From Flavobacterium alkalisoli (GTDB taxonomy: Bacteria > Bacteroidota > Bacteroidia > Flavobacteriales > Flavobacteriaceae), in assembly GCF_008000935.1 (NCBI RefSeq), contig NZ_CP042831.1:496001-560000 (forward strand): DNA of 64,000 nucleotides, read 5' to 3'. The notes beneath the pieces were generated by a model. That model did no database searches. It was not told where the DNA came from and worked only from the letters and a program-made list of their open reading frames with translations. The position numbers and the translations under genes were made by a program. Of the stretch, positions 8,663 through 15,792 are shown piece by piece. The first letter of the stretch is position 1. Each line of letters starts with the position of its first letter.

Positions 8663-10870
8663 ATGAAAACTTTATTCATTTCTAAAAGCCAAAAAGCATG
8701 GCTTGTCACTTTAGGCTTAATTGCTTTAAGTACTCATGCCCAGGAAAACAAAACCGAGCAGGACAGTATTAAAACACAATCTTCTGACTACAAGATGGAC
8801 GAGGTGCTTGTATCTGCCGTTCGTGTAGACAAAAAAGCTCCCGTTACTTTCACCAACGTATCTAAAGAAGAACTTGCTCCGCGCAACCTTGGGCAGGATA
8901 TTCCTGTATTATTAAACTTTTTACCTTCAGTAGTTACTACTACCGATGCAGGTGCAGGTATAGGCTATACCTCAATGCGAGTAAGAGGGTCAGATGCTAC
9001 CCGTATTAACGTAACTGTAAATGGTATCCCTTATAATGATGCCGAATCTCAGGGGTCATTTTGGGTTAACATGGGAGATTTTGCTTCTTCTACAGAGAAC
9101 ATCCAGTTACAGCGTGGTGTAGGTACATCTACAAACGGAGCAGGTGCATTTGGCGCCAGCCTTAACCTGTTGACCGATGCTTATTCTAAAAAATCAAGCG
9201 GTGAGATTTCTACTTCGGTTGGTAGCTTCAACTCCATGAAAAACACGGTAAAGTTTAGTACCGGACTTATGAACGATCATTTTGAAATCGCCGGGCGACT
9301 TTCAAAAATTGAATCTGACGGATACATAGACCGTGCTTTTTCCGATTTAAAATCTTATTTCTTACAGGGTACTTATGTAGGTAAAACTACCCTGATCAAA
9401 GCTTTAGTATTTGGCGGTAAAGAGCAGACATATCAGGCATGGAACGGGCTTGAAGACCCTGACAAACTTGAGAATGACAGAACTTATAACAGTGCCGGAG
9501 AATACACCGACGAAAATGGTGTTACCCGTTTCTACGACAATGAGACCGACAACTACCAGCAGGACCACTATCAGTTACACTGGAATGAAAAAATATCAGA
9601 TAATTGGAGTACAAATGCTGCGCTTCACTACACCATAGGTAAAGGGTATTACGAACAATATAGGCAGGATGAGGACTTTGCAGATTACGGACTTAACGAA
9701 ATAACTATAGGTGGCGAGACCATTAATTCTACTGATCTTATTAGAAGAAGATGGCTTGAAAACGATTTTTACGGAACTACTTTCTCTGCAAACTACAAAA
9801 ATGATAACGTAAATGTTATTGTTGGTGGTGCGTTAAACAGGTATGAGGGCGACCATTTTGGAGAAATAATATGGGCACGCTATGCTTCACAAAGTGAAAT
9901 AAGAGACCGTTATTATGACGATAATGCAGTAAAGACCGATTTTAATGCATTTGCTAAAGCGAACTGGCAACTTAATCAAAAGCTAAATCTTTTTGGGGAT
10001 ATGCAATATAGAAGAGTGCGCTATAAGGCAGACGGTGTCCTTGCCGATCCTGTAAACGACCTGTTTAATTTCTTTAATCCAAAAGCGGGACTTACCTATA
10101 CCTTAAACAACCAAAACAACATTTACTTTTCTTATGCAAGGGCTAATAGAGAACCAAGAAGGGATGATTATGAAAATGGCAGTTCTAAGCCGGAAACCCT
10201 TAATGATTTTGAGTTAGGCTGGAGATACACTACCGTTAAAACAAGAATGAGCATTAATGGTTACTACATGCGTTACAAAGACCAGTTGGTACTTACAGGG
10301 GCACTTAACGATGTAGGGGCACCTGTATATACAAACAGTGGCGACAGTTACCGTTTAGGTATTGAGGCGGATGCTACATTTTTCCTGACAGACTTTTTAA
10401 TACTACACCCTAACGTATCGGTAAGTACTAATAAGAATATCGATTTTTATTTCCAGAGAGACGGGCAGCTTCAAAACTTAGGAAATACAAACATTGCTTA
10501 CTCCCCTAACCTGGTTGCGGCTAACGCCCTTACCGGATTACCGGTTAAAAACCTTCAAATTACCTTACTTTCAAAATATGTAGGAGAGCAGTATATGGGT
10601 AACATTGACTCTGATTTCTCTAAACTGGACAGCTACTTTATAAACGACTTAAATGTTTCTTATGAATTTAAAACCAATAAGATATTTAAATCTATTATGC
10701 TTAGCGGACTTGTAAATAACATACTTGATGTTAAATACGAGTCTAACGGATATTTCTACACTTATGATGATGACTTCTCTGTACCGGGAACAATTACAAC
10801 TGTAGAAGGCGCGGGCTACTATCCTCAGGCAGGGATTAACTTCCTGGTAGGTGCGACTTTAAAATTTTAA
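8663..10870 (+). CDS. TonB-dependent outer-membrane receptor, predicted thiamine transporter
   Basis: This is a 735-residue receptor with a signal peptide ending near THAQ (residue 27). A TonB-box-like MDEVLVSA lies at 45-52, followed by a plug domain (NLGQDIPVLLNFLPSVV, RVRGSDATRINVTVNG, VGTSTNGAGAFGASLNL). The rest is a 22-strand-type barrel ending in a C-terminal phenylalanine. It lacks the carboxypeptidase-regulatory N-terminal domain of SusC-type receptors. The TPP riboswitch directly upstream strongly implies that the substrate is thiamine or a thiamine derivative; comparative genomics has long predicted THI-regulated TonB receptors in Bacteroidota. There is no SusD partner. A bidirectional terminator follows at 10894. 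Confidence 0.93.
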   Translation: MKTLFISKSQKAWLVTLGLIALSTHAQENKTEQDSIKTQSSDYKMDEVLVSAVRVDKKAPVTFTNVSKEELAPRNLGQDIPVLLNFLPSVVTTTDAGAGIGYTSMRVRGSDATRINVTVNGIPYNDAESQGSFWVNMGDFASSTENIQLQRGVGTSTNGAGAFGASLNLLTDAYSKKSSGEISTSVGSFNSMKNTVKFSTGLMNDHFEIAGRLSKIESDGYIDRAFSDLKSYFLQGTYVGKTTLIKALVFGGKEQTYQAWNGLEDPDKLENDRTYNSAGEYTDENGVTRFYDNETDNYQQDHYQLHWNEKISDNWSTNAALHYTIGKGYYEQYRQDEDFADYGLNEITIGGETINSTDLIRRRWLENDFYGTTFSANYKNDNVNVIVGGALNRYEGDHFGEIIWARYASQSEIRDRYYDDNAVKTDFNAFAKANWQLNQKLNLFGDMQYRRVRYKADGVLADPVNDLFNFFNPKAGLTYTLNNQNNIYFSYARANREPRRDDYENGSSKPETLNDFELGWRYTTVKTRMSINGYYMRYKDQLVLTGALNDVGAPVYTNSGDSYRLGIEADATFFLTDFLILHPNVSVSTNKNIDFYFQRDGQLQNLGNTNIAYSPNLVAANALTGLPVKNLQITLLSKYVGEQYMGNIDSDFSKLDSYFINDLNVSYEFKTNKIFKSIMLSGLVNNILDVKYESNGYFYTYDDDFSVPGTITTVEGAGYYPQAGINFLVGATLKF

Positions 10871-10893
10871 GTTTATATAATTTTACTAATGCT

Positions 10894-10928
10894 AAAAATC
10901 CTGCCCTTTAAAAGGGCAGGATTTTTTT
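10894..10928. terminator. Bidirectional terminator between the TonB receptor and the SRPBCC gene
   Basis: The hairpin has a CCTGCCC/GGGCAGG core extended by A/T pairs and a run of seven T on the plus strand. The minus-strand stop codon (10908-10910) lies in the middle of it. Confidence 0.85.
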
Positions 10929-11387
10929 ATACTTAATATCGTCTTCCGCAAATTCTCTTAGTATCTCATTTCGCTTTTCAAGCAGTCTTTTCATATAAGA
11001 CTTAAGAAAAAGGAAATCTGCAAACCTGCCCAGTACACCAAACGGACTCTTGTAATCAAAAACATCAGTAACAATTACAACACCATCTCTTTCTTCAAAC
11101 AAATGGTCGTGCCTAAAGCTTTTAAAAGCACCGCTTGCCATTTCATCTGTAAACTGATAAGGCCTCGCTAAAGATGTTATTTTTGATGTCAGCTCCTGAA
11201 AGACCCCAAAATGCTTTGCTCTCCAGGTCACCGTCTCATCCATTTCTATGAGTCCGGATGTTTTTCCGGCTATAACTTCTTCAAAGGTATGTGCCGTAGA
11301 AATTTTATGCAGATCAATACTCCGGGAAAGATCAAACACCACTTCTATAGGAGCATTAATATAAGTTTCTATTTTAATTACAGGCAT
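10908..11387 (-). CDS. SRPBCC-family (START/polyketide-cyclase-like) ligand-binding protein
   Basis: This 159-residue cytoplasmic protein has the pattern of SRPBCC helix-grip folds. It has an N-terminal INAPIEVVFDLSRSIDLH strand-helix, a central strand ladder with RDGVVIVTDVFDYKSPFG, and a long C-terminal helix (FLKSYMKRLLEKRNEILREF). Members of this superfamily bind hydrophobic ligands or act as small cyclases; no substrate can be inferred. The start ATG overlaps the upstream lipoprotein stop by one base (TAATG), so translation is probably coupled. The last codons, KKILPF, are encoded within the terminator hairpin. Family assignment is fairly safe; role unknown. Confidence 0.85.
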   Translation of the reverse strand: MPVIKIETYINAPIEVVFDLSRSIDLHKISTAHTFEEVIAGKTSGLIEMDETVTWRAKHFGVFQELTSKITSLARPYQFTDEMASGAFKSFRHDHLFEERDGVVIVTDVFDYKSPFGVLGRFADFLFLKSYMKRLLEKRNEILREFAEDDIKYKKILPF

Positions 11388-11818
11388 TAATTATAAACCT
11401 TAATAACATTCTCGCTTATTATTTCTACCCTGTAAGGTTTTAAAGGGTATTGCACATCTGCATTATTGGCAAGTCCGGTAAAAAGACTGTACTCCACATC
11501 ATCACATGGGCAAACGGCATTAATACCGTTAAGATCCAGAGTAGAACACGAACTCAATTCCTGATTAGGACAGCTCGCCTCATAGGCCGCATATCCCGCT
11601 CCGGTATTCATAACAATAATCCCTCTTATACCTATACCGGCCTGACCTATATATACAGGGTTACCAGTGTATATTAAAGGTGTGTATAGAGGAAGATTCA
11701 TGTCTATGTTTATAGAAAAACCATAATTAGGCAGGTACTTGTTGCTATTATTATAATCGTCGTTACTACATGATGATAAAAAGACAACTGCAAACAGCAG
11801 TAACAAATATTTTCTCAT
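11387..11818 (-). CDS. Rieske-like lipoprotein lacking the histidine ligands
   Basis: This 143-residue lipoprotein has a lipobox ending at Cys17 (VVFLSSC). The second half follows the Rieske ferredoxin pattern: the strand before the first loop, ASCPN (Cys83), Cys91, then VCPCDDVEYSLFTG (Cys103, Cys105) and PLKPYRVEI. In genuine Rieske proteins these loops are CxH and CPCH, with the two histidines binding iron. Here they are Asn85 and Asp106, so a normal 2Fe-2S Rieske cluster cannot form. The cysteines equivalent to the Rieske disulfide are kept. It has its own promoter and is coupled to the SRPBCC gene. The Rieske likeness is from pattern reading, not a search. Confidence 0.8.
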   Translation of the reverse strand: MRKYLLLLFAVVFLSSCSNDDYNNSNKYLPNYGFSINIDMNLPLYTPLIYTGNPVYIGQAGIGIRGIIVMNTGAGYAAYEASCPNQELSSCSTLDLNGINAVCPCDDVEYSLFTGLANNADVQYPLKPYRVEIISENVIKVYN

Positions 11819-11849
11819 TTTGATAAATTTTTACTGTATAATTATGAAA

Positions 11850-11876
11850 CAAATTTAATTTATTTAACTTTGACAA
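11850..11876 (-). promoter_or_regulatory. Predicted promoter of the Rieske-like lipoprotein operon
   Basis: The minus strand has an exact -7 element TAAATTTG (11850-11857) and TTG at 11874-11876, 16 bases upstream. The leader is about 30 bases. Confidence 0.65.
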
Positions 11877-11899
11877 ACACTATAGCGCGAATTTAAAAA

Positions 11900-11928
11900 T
11901 TGACGTAATAAAAAAAACAGTATCTTTG
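11900..11928 (+). promoter_or_regulatory. Predicted greA promoter
   Basis: The -33 TTG (11900-11902) and the -7 element TATCTTTG (11921-11928) are 18 bases apart, a near-ideal flavobacterial promoter. Transcription should begin around 11933. Confidence 0.75.
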
Positions 11929-11936
11929 CGATAAAG

Positions 11937-11961
11937 AAATCCCGTCCTGATGGGATTTTTT
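11937..11961 (+). terminator. Hairpin with T-run in the greA leader (possible attenuator)
   Basis: AAATCCC (11937-11943) pairs with GGGATTT (11952-11958) around an 8-base loop and runs into six T. It lies between the greA promoter and start codon, so early termination would give an RNA of about 30 nucleotides. The stem is short, so this may be only a partial terminator. Confidence 0.55.
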
Positions 11962-11984
11962 CTATTTATATAAACGATGAAGTT

Positions 11985-12461
11985 ATGAGTACAGTATCTT
12001 ACTACACAGCAGAAGGACTAAAAAAGTTAAGAGATGAGCTTGATCATCTTAAAGCCATAGAAAGACCAAGAGCTTCTCAGGCTATTGCCGAAGCACGCGA
12101 TAAAGGAGACTTATCTGAAAATGCAGAATATGATGCAGCAAAAGAGGCACAGGGACTTCTTGAAATGAAGATTGCCAAAATGGAAGAGCTCCTTGCTAAT
12201 GCACGCCTTATAGACGAGTCACAACTTGACCTGTCTAAAGCACTTGTACTTTCTACAGTAAAAATTAAGAACCAGGCTAACGGCATGGAAATGAAATATA
12301 CACTGGTAGCAGAAAGTGAAGCCGACCTTAAAACAGGAAAAATATCGGTTACATCACCTATAGGTAAAGGCCTTTTAGGAAAATCAGTGGGAGAAATTGC
12401 AGAAATTAAAGTACCTAACGGGACACTTAATTTTGAAATCCTTGAAATTACAAGAGACTAA
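11985..12461 (+). CDS. greA: Transcription elongation factor GreA
   Basis: GreA rescues backtracked RNA polymerase by stimulating transcript cleavage. The 158-residue protein has the family length. The N-terminal coiled coil (residues 1-75) contains the tip acidic segment DKGDLSENAEYDAAKEAQ with the catalytic Asp/Glu pair. The C-terminal FKBP-like domain follows, with SPIGKGLLGKSVGEIAEIKVPNG. It has its own strong promoter, with a hairpin in the leader that could attenuate it. The HIT-family gene follows after 18 bases and is probably cotranscribed, with a shared terminator at 12873. Confidence 0.98.
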   Translation: MSTVSYYTAEGLKKLRDELDHLKAIERPRASQAIAEARDKGDLSENAEYDAAKEAQGLLEMKIAKMEELLANARLIDESQLDLSKALVLSTVKIKNQANGMEMKYTLVAESEADLKTGKISVTSPIGKGLLGKSVGEIAEIKVPNGTLNFEILEITRD

Positions 12462-12479
12462 CCTGTAAAACCAGTTACT

Positions 12480-12869
12480 ATGGCTTCCATATTCACTAAA
12501 ATTGTAAATGGCGAAATCCCGGCATACAAAGTAGCCGAAAACGACAAATTCCTGGCTTTTCTGGATGTAAACCCAAATGCTAAAGGGCATACGCTTTGCA
12601 TACCAAAACAGGAAATAAACAAAATTTTTGACATGGAGGAAGACCACTATCTTGAACTTATGAAGTTTTCGAGAAAAGTGGCTAAAGCACTTGAAAAAAC
12701 TGTACCGTGCAAACGCGTGGGAGTTGCCGTAGTAGGCCTTGAAGTGCCTCATGTACACGTCCACCTTATTCCGCTTAATGAAATGGATGAAATGCGCTTT
12801 ATAAACAAGGTTAAACTTGAAAAAGAAGAATTTGAAGCGTTAGCAAAAGATATAAACGCTAACCTATAA
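12480..12869 (+). CDS. HIT-family nucleotide-binding protein
   Basis: This is a 129-residue histidine-triad protein. The triad VPHVHVHLIPL carries His91, His93 and His95, the last acting as nucleophile in this superfamily. The N-terminal IFTKIVNGEIPAYKV and the FLDVNPNAKGHTL segment are typical of HinT/HIT branch proteins that hydrolyse adenosine phosphoramidates or dinucleoside polyphosphates. The physiological substrate cannot be told from sequence. It lies 18 bases after greA and ends at a perfect hairpin terminator. Confidence 0.95.
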   Translation: MASIFTKIVNGEIPAYKVAENDKFLAFLDVNPNAKGHTLCIPKQEINKIFDMEEDHYLELMKFSRKVAKALEKTVPCKRVGVAVVGLEVPHVHVHLIPLNEMDEMRFINKVKLEKEEFEALAKDINANL

Positions 12870-12872
12870 AAT

Positions 12873-12902
12873 AAAAAAGGCACTTTAAAGTGCCTTTTTT
12901 TT
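12873..12902. terminator. Bidirectional terminator between HIT and histidine kinase genes
   Basis: The core GGCACTTTAAAGTGCC is perfectly palindromic, preceded by six A and followed by eight T. The kinase stop codon (12901-12903) begins within the T-run. Confidence 0.92.
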
Positions 12903-14058
12903 ATGCTTTATGGTAACTCGCCTGCATGGTAGTACCTACACCAACCTCGGAGTGTTTTACTTTGATTCGTCCCTTGTGGTATTCTTCCACAATACGTTTA
13001 GTTAATGATAGTCCCAGACCCCACCCTCTCTTTTTTGTGGTAAAACCGGGCTCAAATACCTTTTTATACTGATTTTTAGGGATACCCTTACCTGTATCGG
13101 TAACCTGTATCTTTACAATGCCGTCTATATCCTGAATAATAAGCTTCAACGAACCTTTACCTTTCATGGCATCTACCGCATTTTTAACCAAATTTTCCAC
13201 TGTCCAGCTGTGCAGCTCTTTGTTAAGCATAACGGGTATAGGGTAATCAGGCCCATTGTACAAAAACTCCACCTGATTTGAAGTGCGTGACCTTAAATAC
13301 TCGAAAGACTTTTCAGTTTCAGCTACTATATCAACCGGTTCTAATACCGGTTCAGAGCCTATTTTAGAAAAACGATCGGCAATAGTCTGCAGCCGGTTTA
13401 CATCTTTCTCTACCTCAGTTACAGTAGTTTCATCCACATTATCAACTTTCATGATCTCAATCCACCCTAATAACGAAGAAAGTGGCGTACCAATTTGGTG
13501 GGCTGTCTCTTTAGCCATACCTGCCCAAAGCTTATTTTGGGTGGCAATTTTTGTAGCCCTGTAAAAGTTAAATACCAAAGCCCCAAACAATACTATAATA
13601 AGTATTAGTGCCACCGGATAATATTTAAGCTGATCTAGCAAAGGTGAATTACCGTAATATATATACTGATATTCGCTATCCGATATCATGATTTTTATCG
13701 GCTCATTTTGCTTTTTAATATCTTCAAAGTAATTGTGAAGCTTAACGGAATCTTTTAATATATCAGGAGATATATTATTGTTATCAAGAATATTATCAAG
13801 CTTATCGGTTTTAAATACAGGAATAGTATTATTACTCCTTATAACACGCAGCGTTAGTTCAAGGCCTGTATCCTGCAAACCGGGATCGTTAATAGCCTTT
13901 GTTCCCATTGCCCACAGCTCCACTTTATTTCTTTCCTCATCCTTAAAAACCTGAAAAAGATAATAGGTATTCCATACAATAAGTACAACTATAAGGAAAG
14001 AGGCCAGAATAATAAACCCTCTGGTAAAGCTTCTGTTATTAGAAAACTGCATATACAA
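12901..14058 (-). CDS. Membrane sensor histidine kinase (orphan)
   Basis: This 385-residue kinase has a membrane segment at about 14-36, a periplasmic domain of about 110 residues, and a second membrane segment at about 146-166. The cytoplasmic part has the H-box AKETAHQIGTPLSSL (phosphoacceptor His near 188). It is followed by the N-box VENLVKNAVDAM, the DTGKGIP loop and GWGLGLSL, which make a complete ATP-binding domain. There is no HAMP domain between membrane and H-box, and the G/F region is short. No response regulator gene lies nearby, so its partner is encoded elsewhere. The ATG at 14058 is chosen by the tract; M3 is an alternative. The signal sensed is unknown. Confidence 0.93.
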   Translation of the reverse strand: MYMQFSNNRSFTRGFIILASFLIVVLIVWNTYYLFQVFKDEERNKVELWAMGTKAINDPGLQDTGLELTLRVIRSNNTIPVFKTDKLDNILDNNNISPDILKDSVKLHNYFEDIKKQNEPIKIMISDSEYQYIYYGNSPLLDQLKYYPVALILIIVLFGALVFNFYRATKIATQNKLWAGMAKETAHQIGTPLSSLLGWIEIMKVDNVDETTVTEVEKDVNRLQTIADRFSKIGSEPVLEPVDIVAETEKSFEYLRSRTSNQVEFLYNGPDYPIPVMLNKELHSWTVENLVKNAVDAMKGKGSLKLIIQDIDGIVKIQVTDTGKGIPKNQYKKVFEPGFTTKKRGWGLGLSLTKRIVEEYHKGRIKVKHSEVGVGTTMQASYHKA

Positions 14059-14182
14059 CTATTTGTGGCTTAAAGATAGTAAATATGGCATAAGTGTGGG
14101 TTTTGATAACGACCAAAAACTACGTTTATTATTTTGTTATTAAATCGGGTTTGGCAAACTGGGTTAAGTACGCAGGAAAATT

Positions 14183-14190
14183 TATCTTTG
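14183..14190 (+). promoter_or_regulatory. Predicted promoter of the flavin reductase-like gene
   Basis: TATCTTTG is an exact TAnnTTTG -7 element 20 bases before the start codon. No well-spaced TTG -33 element is present. Confidence 0.6.
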
Positions 14191-14210
14191 CATAAATACA
14201 ATTTTTCGCA

Positions 14211-15089
14211 ATGCTTAGTATAGATCCAAAAGAAATACCTACAGCAAAGCTACAGGGTTATTTACAGGGAGCCATAGGCCCAAGACCCATAGCTTTTGCC
14301 AGCACAATAGACAAAGACGGAACCCCAAACCTGTCTCCGTTCAGTTTTTTTAATGTATTTAGCGCTAACCCGCCAATACTGGTTTTCTCACCTTCACGCA
14401 GGGTAAGGGACAATACTATAAAGCATACGCTTATTAATGCAGAGCTTAACAGGGAGGTTGTTATTAACGTGGTTAACTATGCTATAGTTCAGCAGGCATC
14501 GTTATCAAGCACTGAGTATGGCGAGGGAGTAAATGAGTTTACCAAATCGGGGTTAACCATGCTTCCGTCAGATATTGTTAAGCCTTTCCGTGTTAAGGAA
14601 TCACCTGTTCAGTTTGAGTGCAGGGTAAAAGATATTATCTCTTTAGGTGACGGAGGTGGTGCCGGAAACCTTATTATATGTGAAGTGGTAAAACTGCACG
14701 TTGATGAAAACATACTTGATGAGAACGGAGCGGTAGACCAAAACAAGATTGACCTTGTTTCACGTATGGGCGGAAACTGGTACAGCCGTGCCAATGCAGG
14801 TCTTTTTGAAGTAGAAAAACCACTTACAACTCTTGGAATAGGTGTAGATGCCATTCCTGATTTTGTGAAAGAAAGCTCTGTTTTTGACGGTAATGACCTG
14901 GGCAAACTTGGTAACGTTGAGACTTTGCCTACTGAAGAAGAAATTGATACCTTTGTAGAAGGCTCATTTGAAACGAAAGCTGTTTTAAGTGCCGACGATG
15001 AAACAAAAAAATACCTGAAAGCCAAGGAACACCTTGACAATAATGAGGTACTTACCGCATGGAAAGTACTGCTTGCAACAAGAAAATAA
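14211..15089 (+). CDS. Flavin reductase-like FMN-binding protein
   Basis: This 292-residue protein belongs to the FMN-binding split-barrel/flavin reductase-like family. Residues 1-200 contain GPRPIAFASTIDKDGTPNLSPFSFFNVFSANPP, the block that binds FMN. They also include the GDGGGAGNLIICEVVKLHV strand pair and SRMGGNWYSRANAGLFE. The C-terminal 90 residues form an acidic, helical extension not needed for the flavin fold. Relatives are annotated as flavin reductases or protein/domain DIM6-type flavoproteins; the substrate is unknown. It is followed by the DUF3127 gene after 51 bases, with a small CCGGC/GCCGG hairpin (15100-15112) in between. Confidence 0.88.
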   Translation: MLSIDPKEIPTAKLQGYLQGAIGPRPIAFASTIDKDGTPNLSPFSFFNVFSANPPILVFSPSRRVRDNTIKHTLINAELNREVVINVVNYAIVQQASLSSTEYGEGVNEFTKSGLTMLPSDIVKPFRVKESPVQFECRVKDIISLGDGGGAGNLIICEVVKLHVDENILDENGAVDQNKIDLVSRMGGNWYSRANAGLFEVEKPLTTLGIGVDAIPDFVKESSVFDGNDLGKLGNVETLPTEEEIDTFVEGSFETKAVLSADDETKKYLKAKEHLDNNEVLTAWKVLLATRK

Positions 15090-15140
15090 TGATAATTGCC
15101 CGGCACTGCCGGTTGAAAACAACAATAACAAAACAGTATT

Positions 15141-15527
15141 ATGGAAGTTACAGGAAGAATTAAGATGATTGATGAAACTAAATCTTTTGGAAGCAACGGA
15201 TTTAGAAAAAGAGAAGTGGTAGTTACAACAGATGAGCAGTACCCGCAACACATACTGGTTGAATTTACTCAGGATAAATGTGACCTGGTTAACAGCTATA
15301 CGGTAGGCGAACCTGTAAGGATTTCCATTAATCTTAGAGGAAGAGAGTGGGTAAACCCTCAGGGAGAAACCAAATACTTTAACTCTATCCAGGCATGGAG
15401 AATAGAAAAGCTACAGCCTGCTGCGCCTTCACAACAAATGCCGCAACAGCCTATGCCAAACTCTTATGACTCTTTTGAGCCGGCAACAAATTACAAAGAA
15501 GAAGACCACGACGATCTTCCTTTCTAA
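15141..15527 (+). CDS. DUF3127 protein (OB-fold-like) with an SSB-type C-terminal tail
   Basis: This 128-residue protein matches DUF3127, a Bacteroidota family of unknown function. The first 90 residues read as a compact beta-rich domain (MEVTGRIKMI, RKREVVVTT, HILVEFTQDKCDLV, VRISINLRGREW). That is consistent with an OB fold. A proline/glutamine-rich linker follows (90-112), then an acidic stretch ending in DDLPF. The true SSB in this same window ends in DDDLPF, and that peptide in SSBs is the docking tail for DNA repair and replication proteins. The architecture of OB-like domain, flexible linker and acidic PF tip copies SSB. Family is sure; the SSB-like role is inference. Confidence 0.88.
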   Translation: MEVTGRIKMIDETKSFGSNGFRKREVVVTTDEQYPQHILVEFTQDKCDLVNSYTVGEPVRISINLRGREWVNPQGETKYFNSIQAWRIEKLQPAAPSQQMPQQPMPNSYDSFEPATNYKEEDHDDLPF

Positions 15528-15547
15528 TAAAAACAGAATAAAAAATG

Positions 15548-15576
15548 AAAGCCCCGAACAATGTTCGGGGCTTTTT
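15548..15576 (+). terminator. Intrinsic terminator after DUF3127
   Basis: GCCCCGAAC and GTTCGGGGC pair across an AAT loop and are followed by five T. Confidence 0.9.
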
Positions 15577-15620
15577 GTTCAAAAAAAGACACTTCTCCTT
15601 TTGAAACAACCCAATAAGTA

Positions 15621-15676
15621 GTTTTTAAGTCCCCGACCCTAAGGTTACAAGGTGTGAGGTAAGGAAACTTAAAAAC
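15621..15676. repeat. Inverted repeat with a long loop upstream of a small ORF
   Basis: GTTTTTAAGT (15621-15630) and ACTTAAAAAC (15667-15676) are perfect complements enclosing 36 bases. The right arm contains CTTAAAAAC, which recurs at 15755 and, on the opposite strand, in the leader of the lipoprotein gene (16458-16466). Confidence 0.6.
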
Positions 15677-15682
15677 ATTATT

Positions 15683-15790
15683 ATGAACATAACCGATTTT
15701 TATTACCCCGTTTTAATCCCCTGCCGCAGGTGTATCGGTGTGGCGACAGGGGTTCTTAAAAACGTGGTGATTATTGTTCTCCAAAACTAA
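15683..15790 (+). CDS. Possible small ORF, 35 residues
   Basis: An ATG at 15683 opens a 35-codon frame ending at TAA 15788-15790. The product would be hydrophobic, with a CRRC pair in the middle and a valine/isoleucine-rich end. Its upstream sequence (CTTAAAAAC six bases before ATG) resembles the leader of the adjacent lipoprotein gene. A second hairpin (CCCCTG/CAGGGG, 15718-15752) lies inside the frame, which argues that the region may be a structured RNA instead. I do not recognise the peptide. Coding status is doubtful. Confidence 0.2.
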   Translation: MNITDFYYPVLIPCRRCIGVATGVLKNVVIIVLQN

Positions 15791-15792
15791 AA

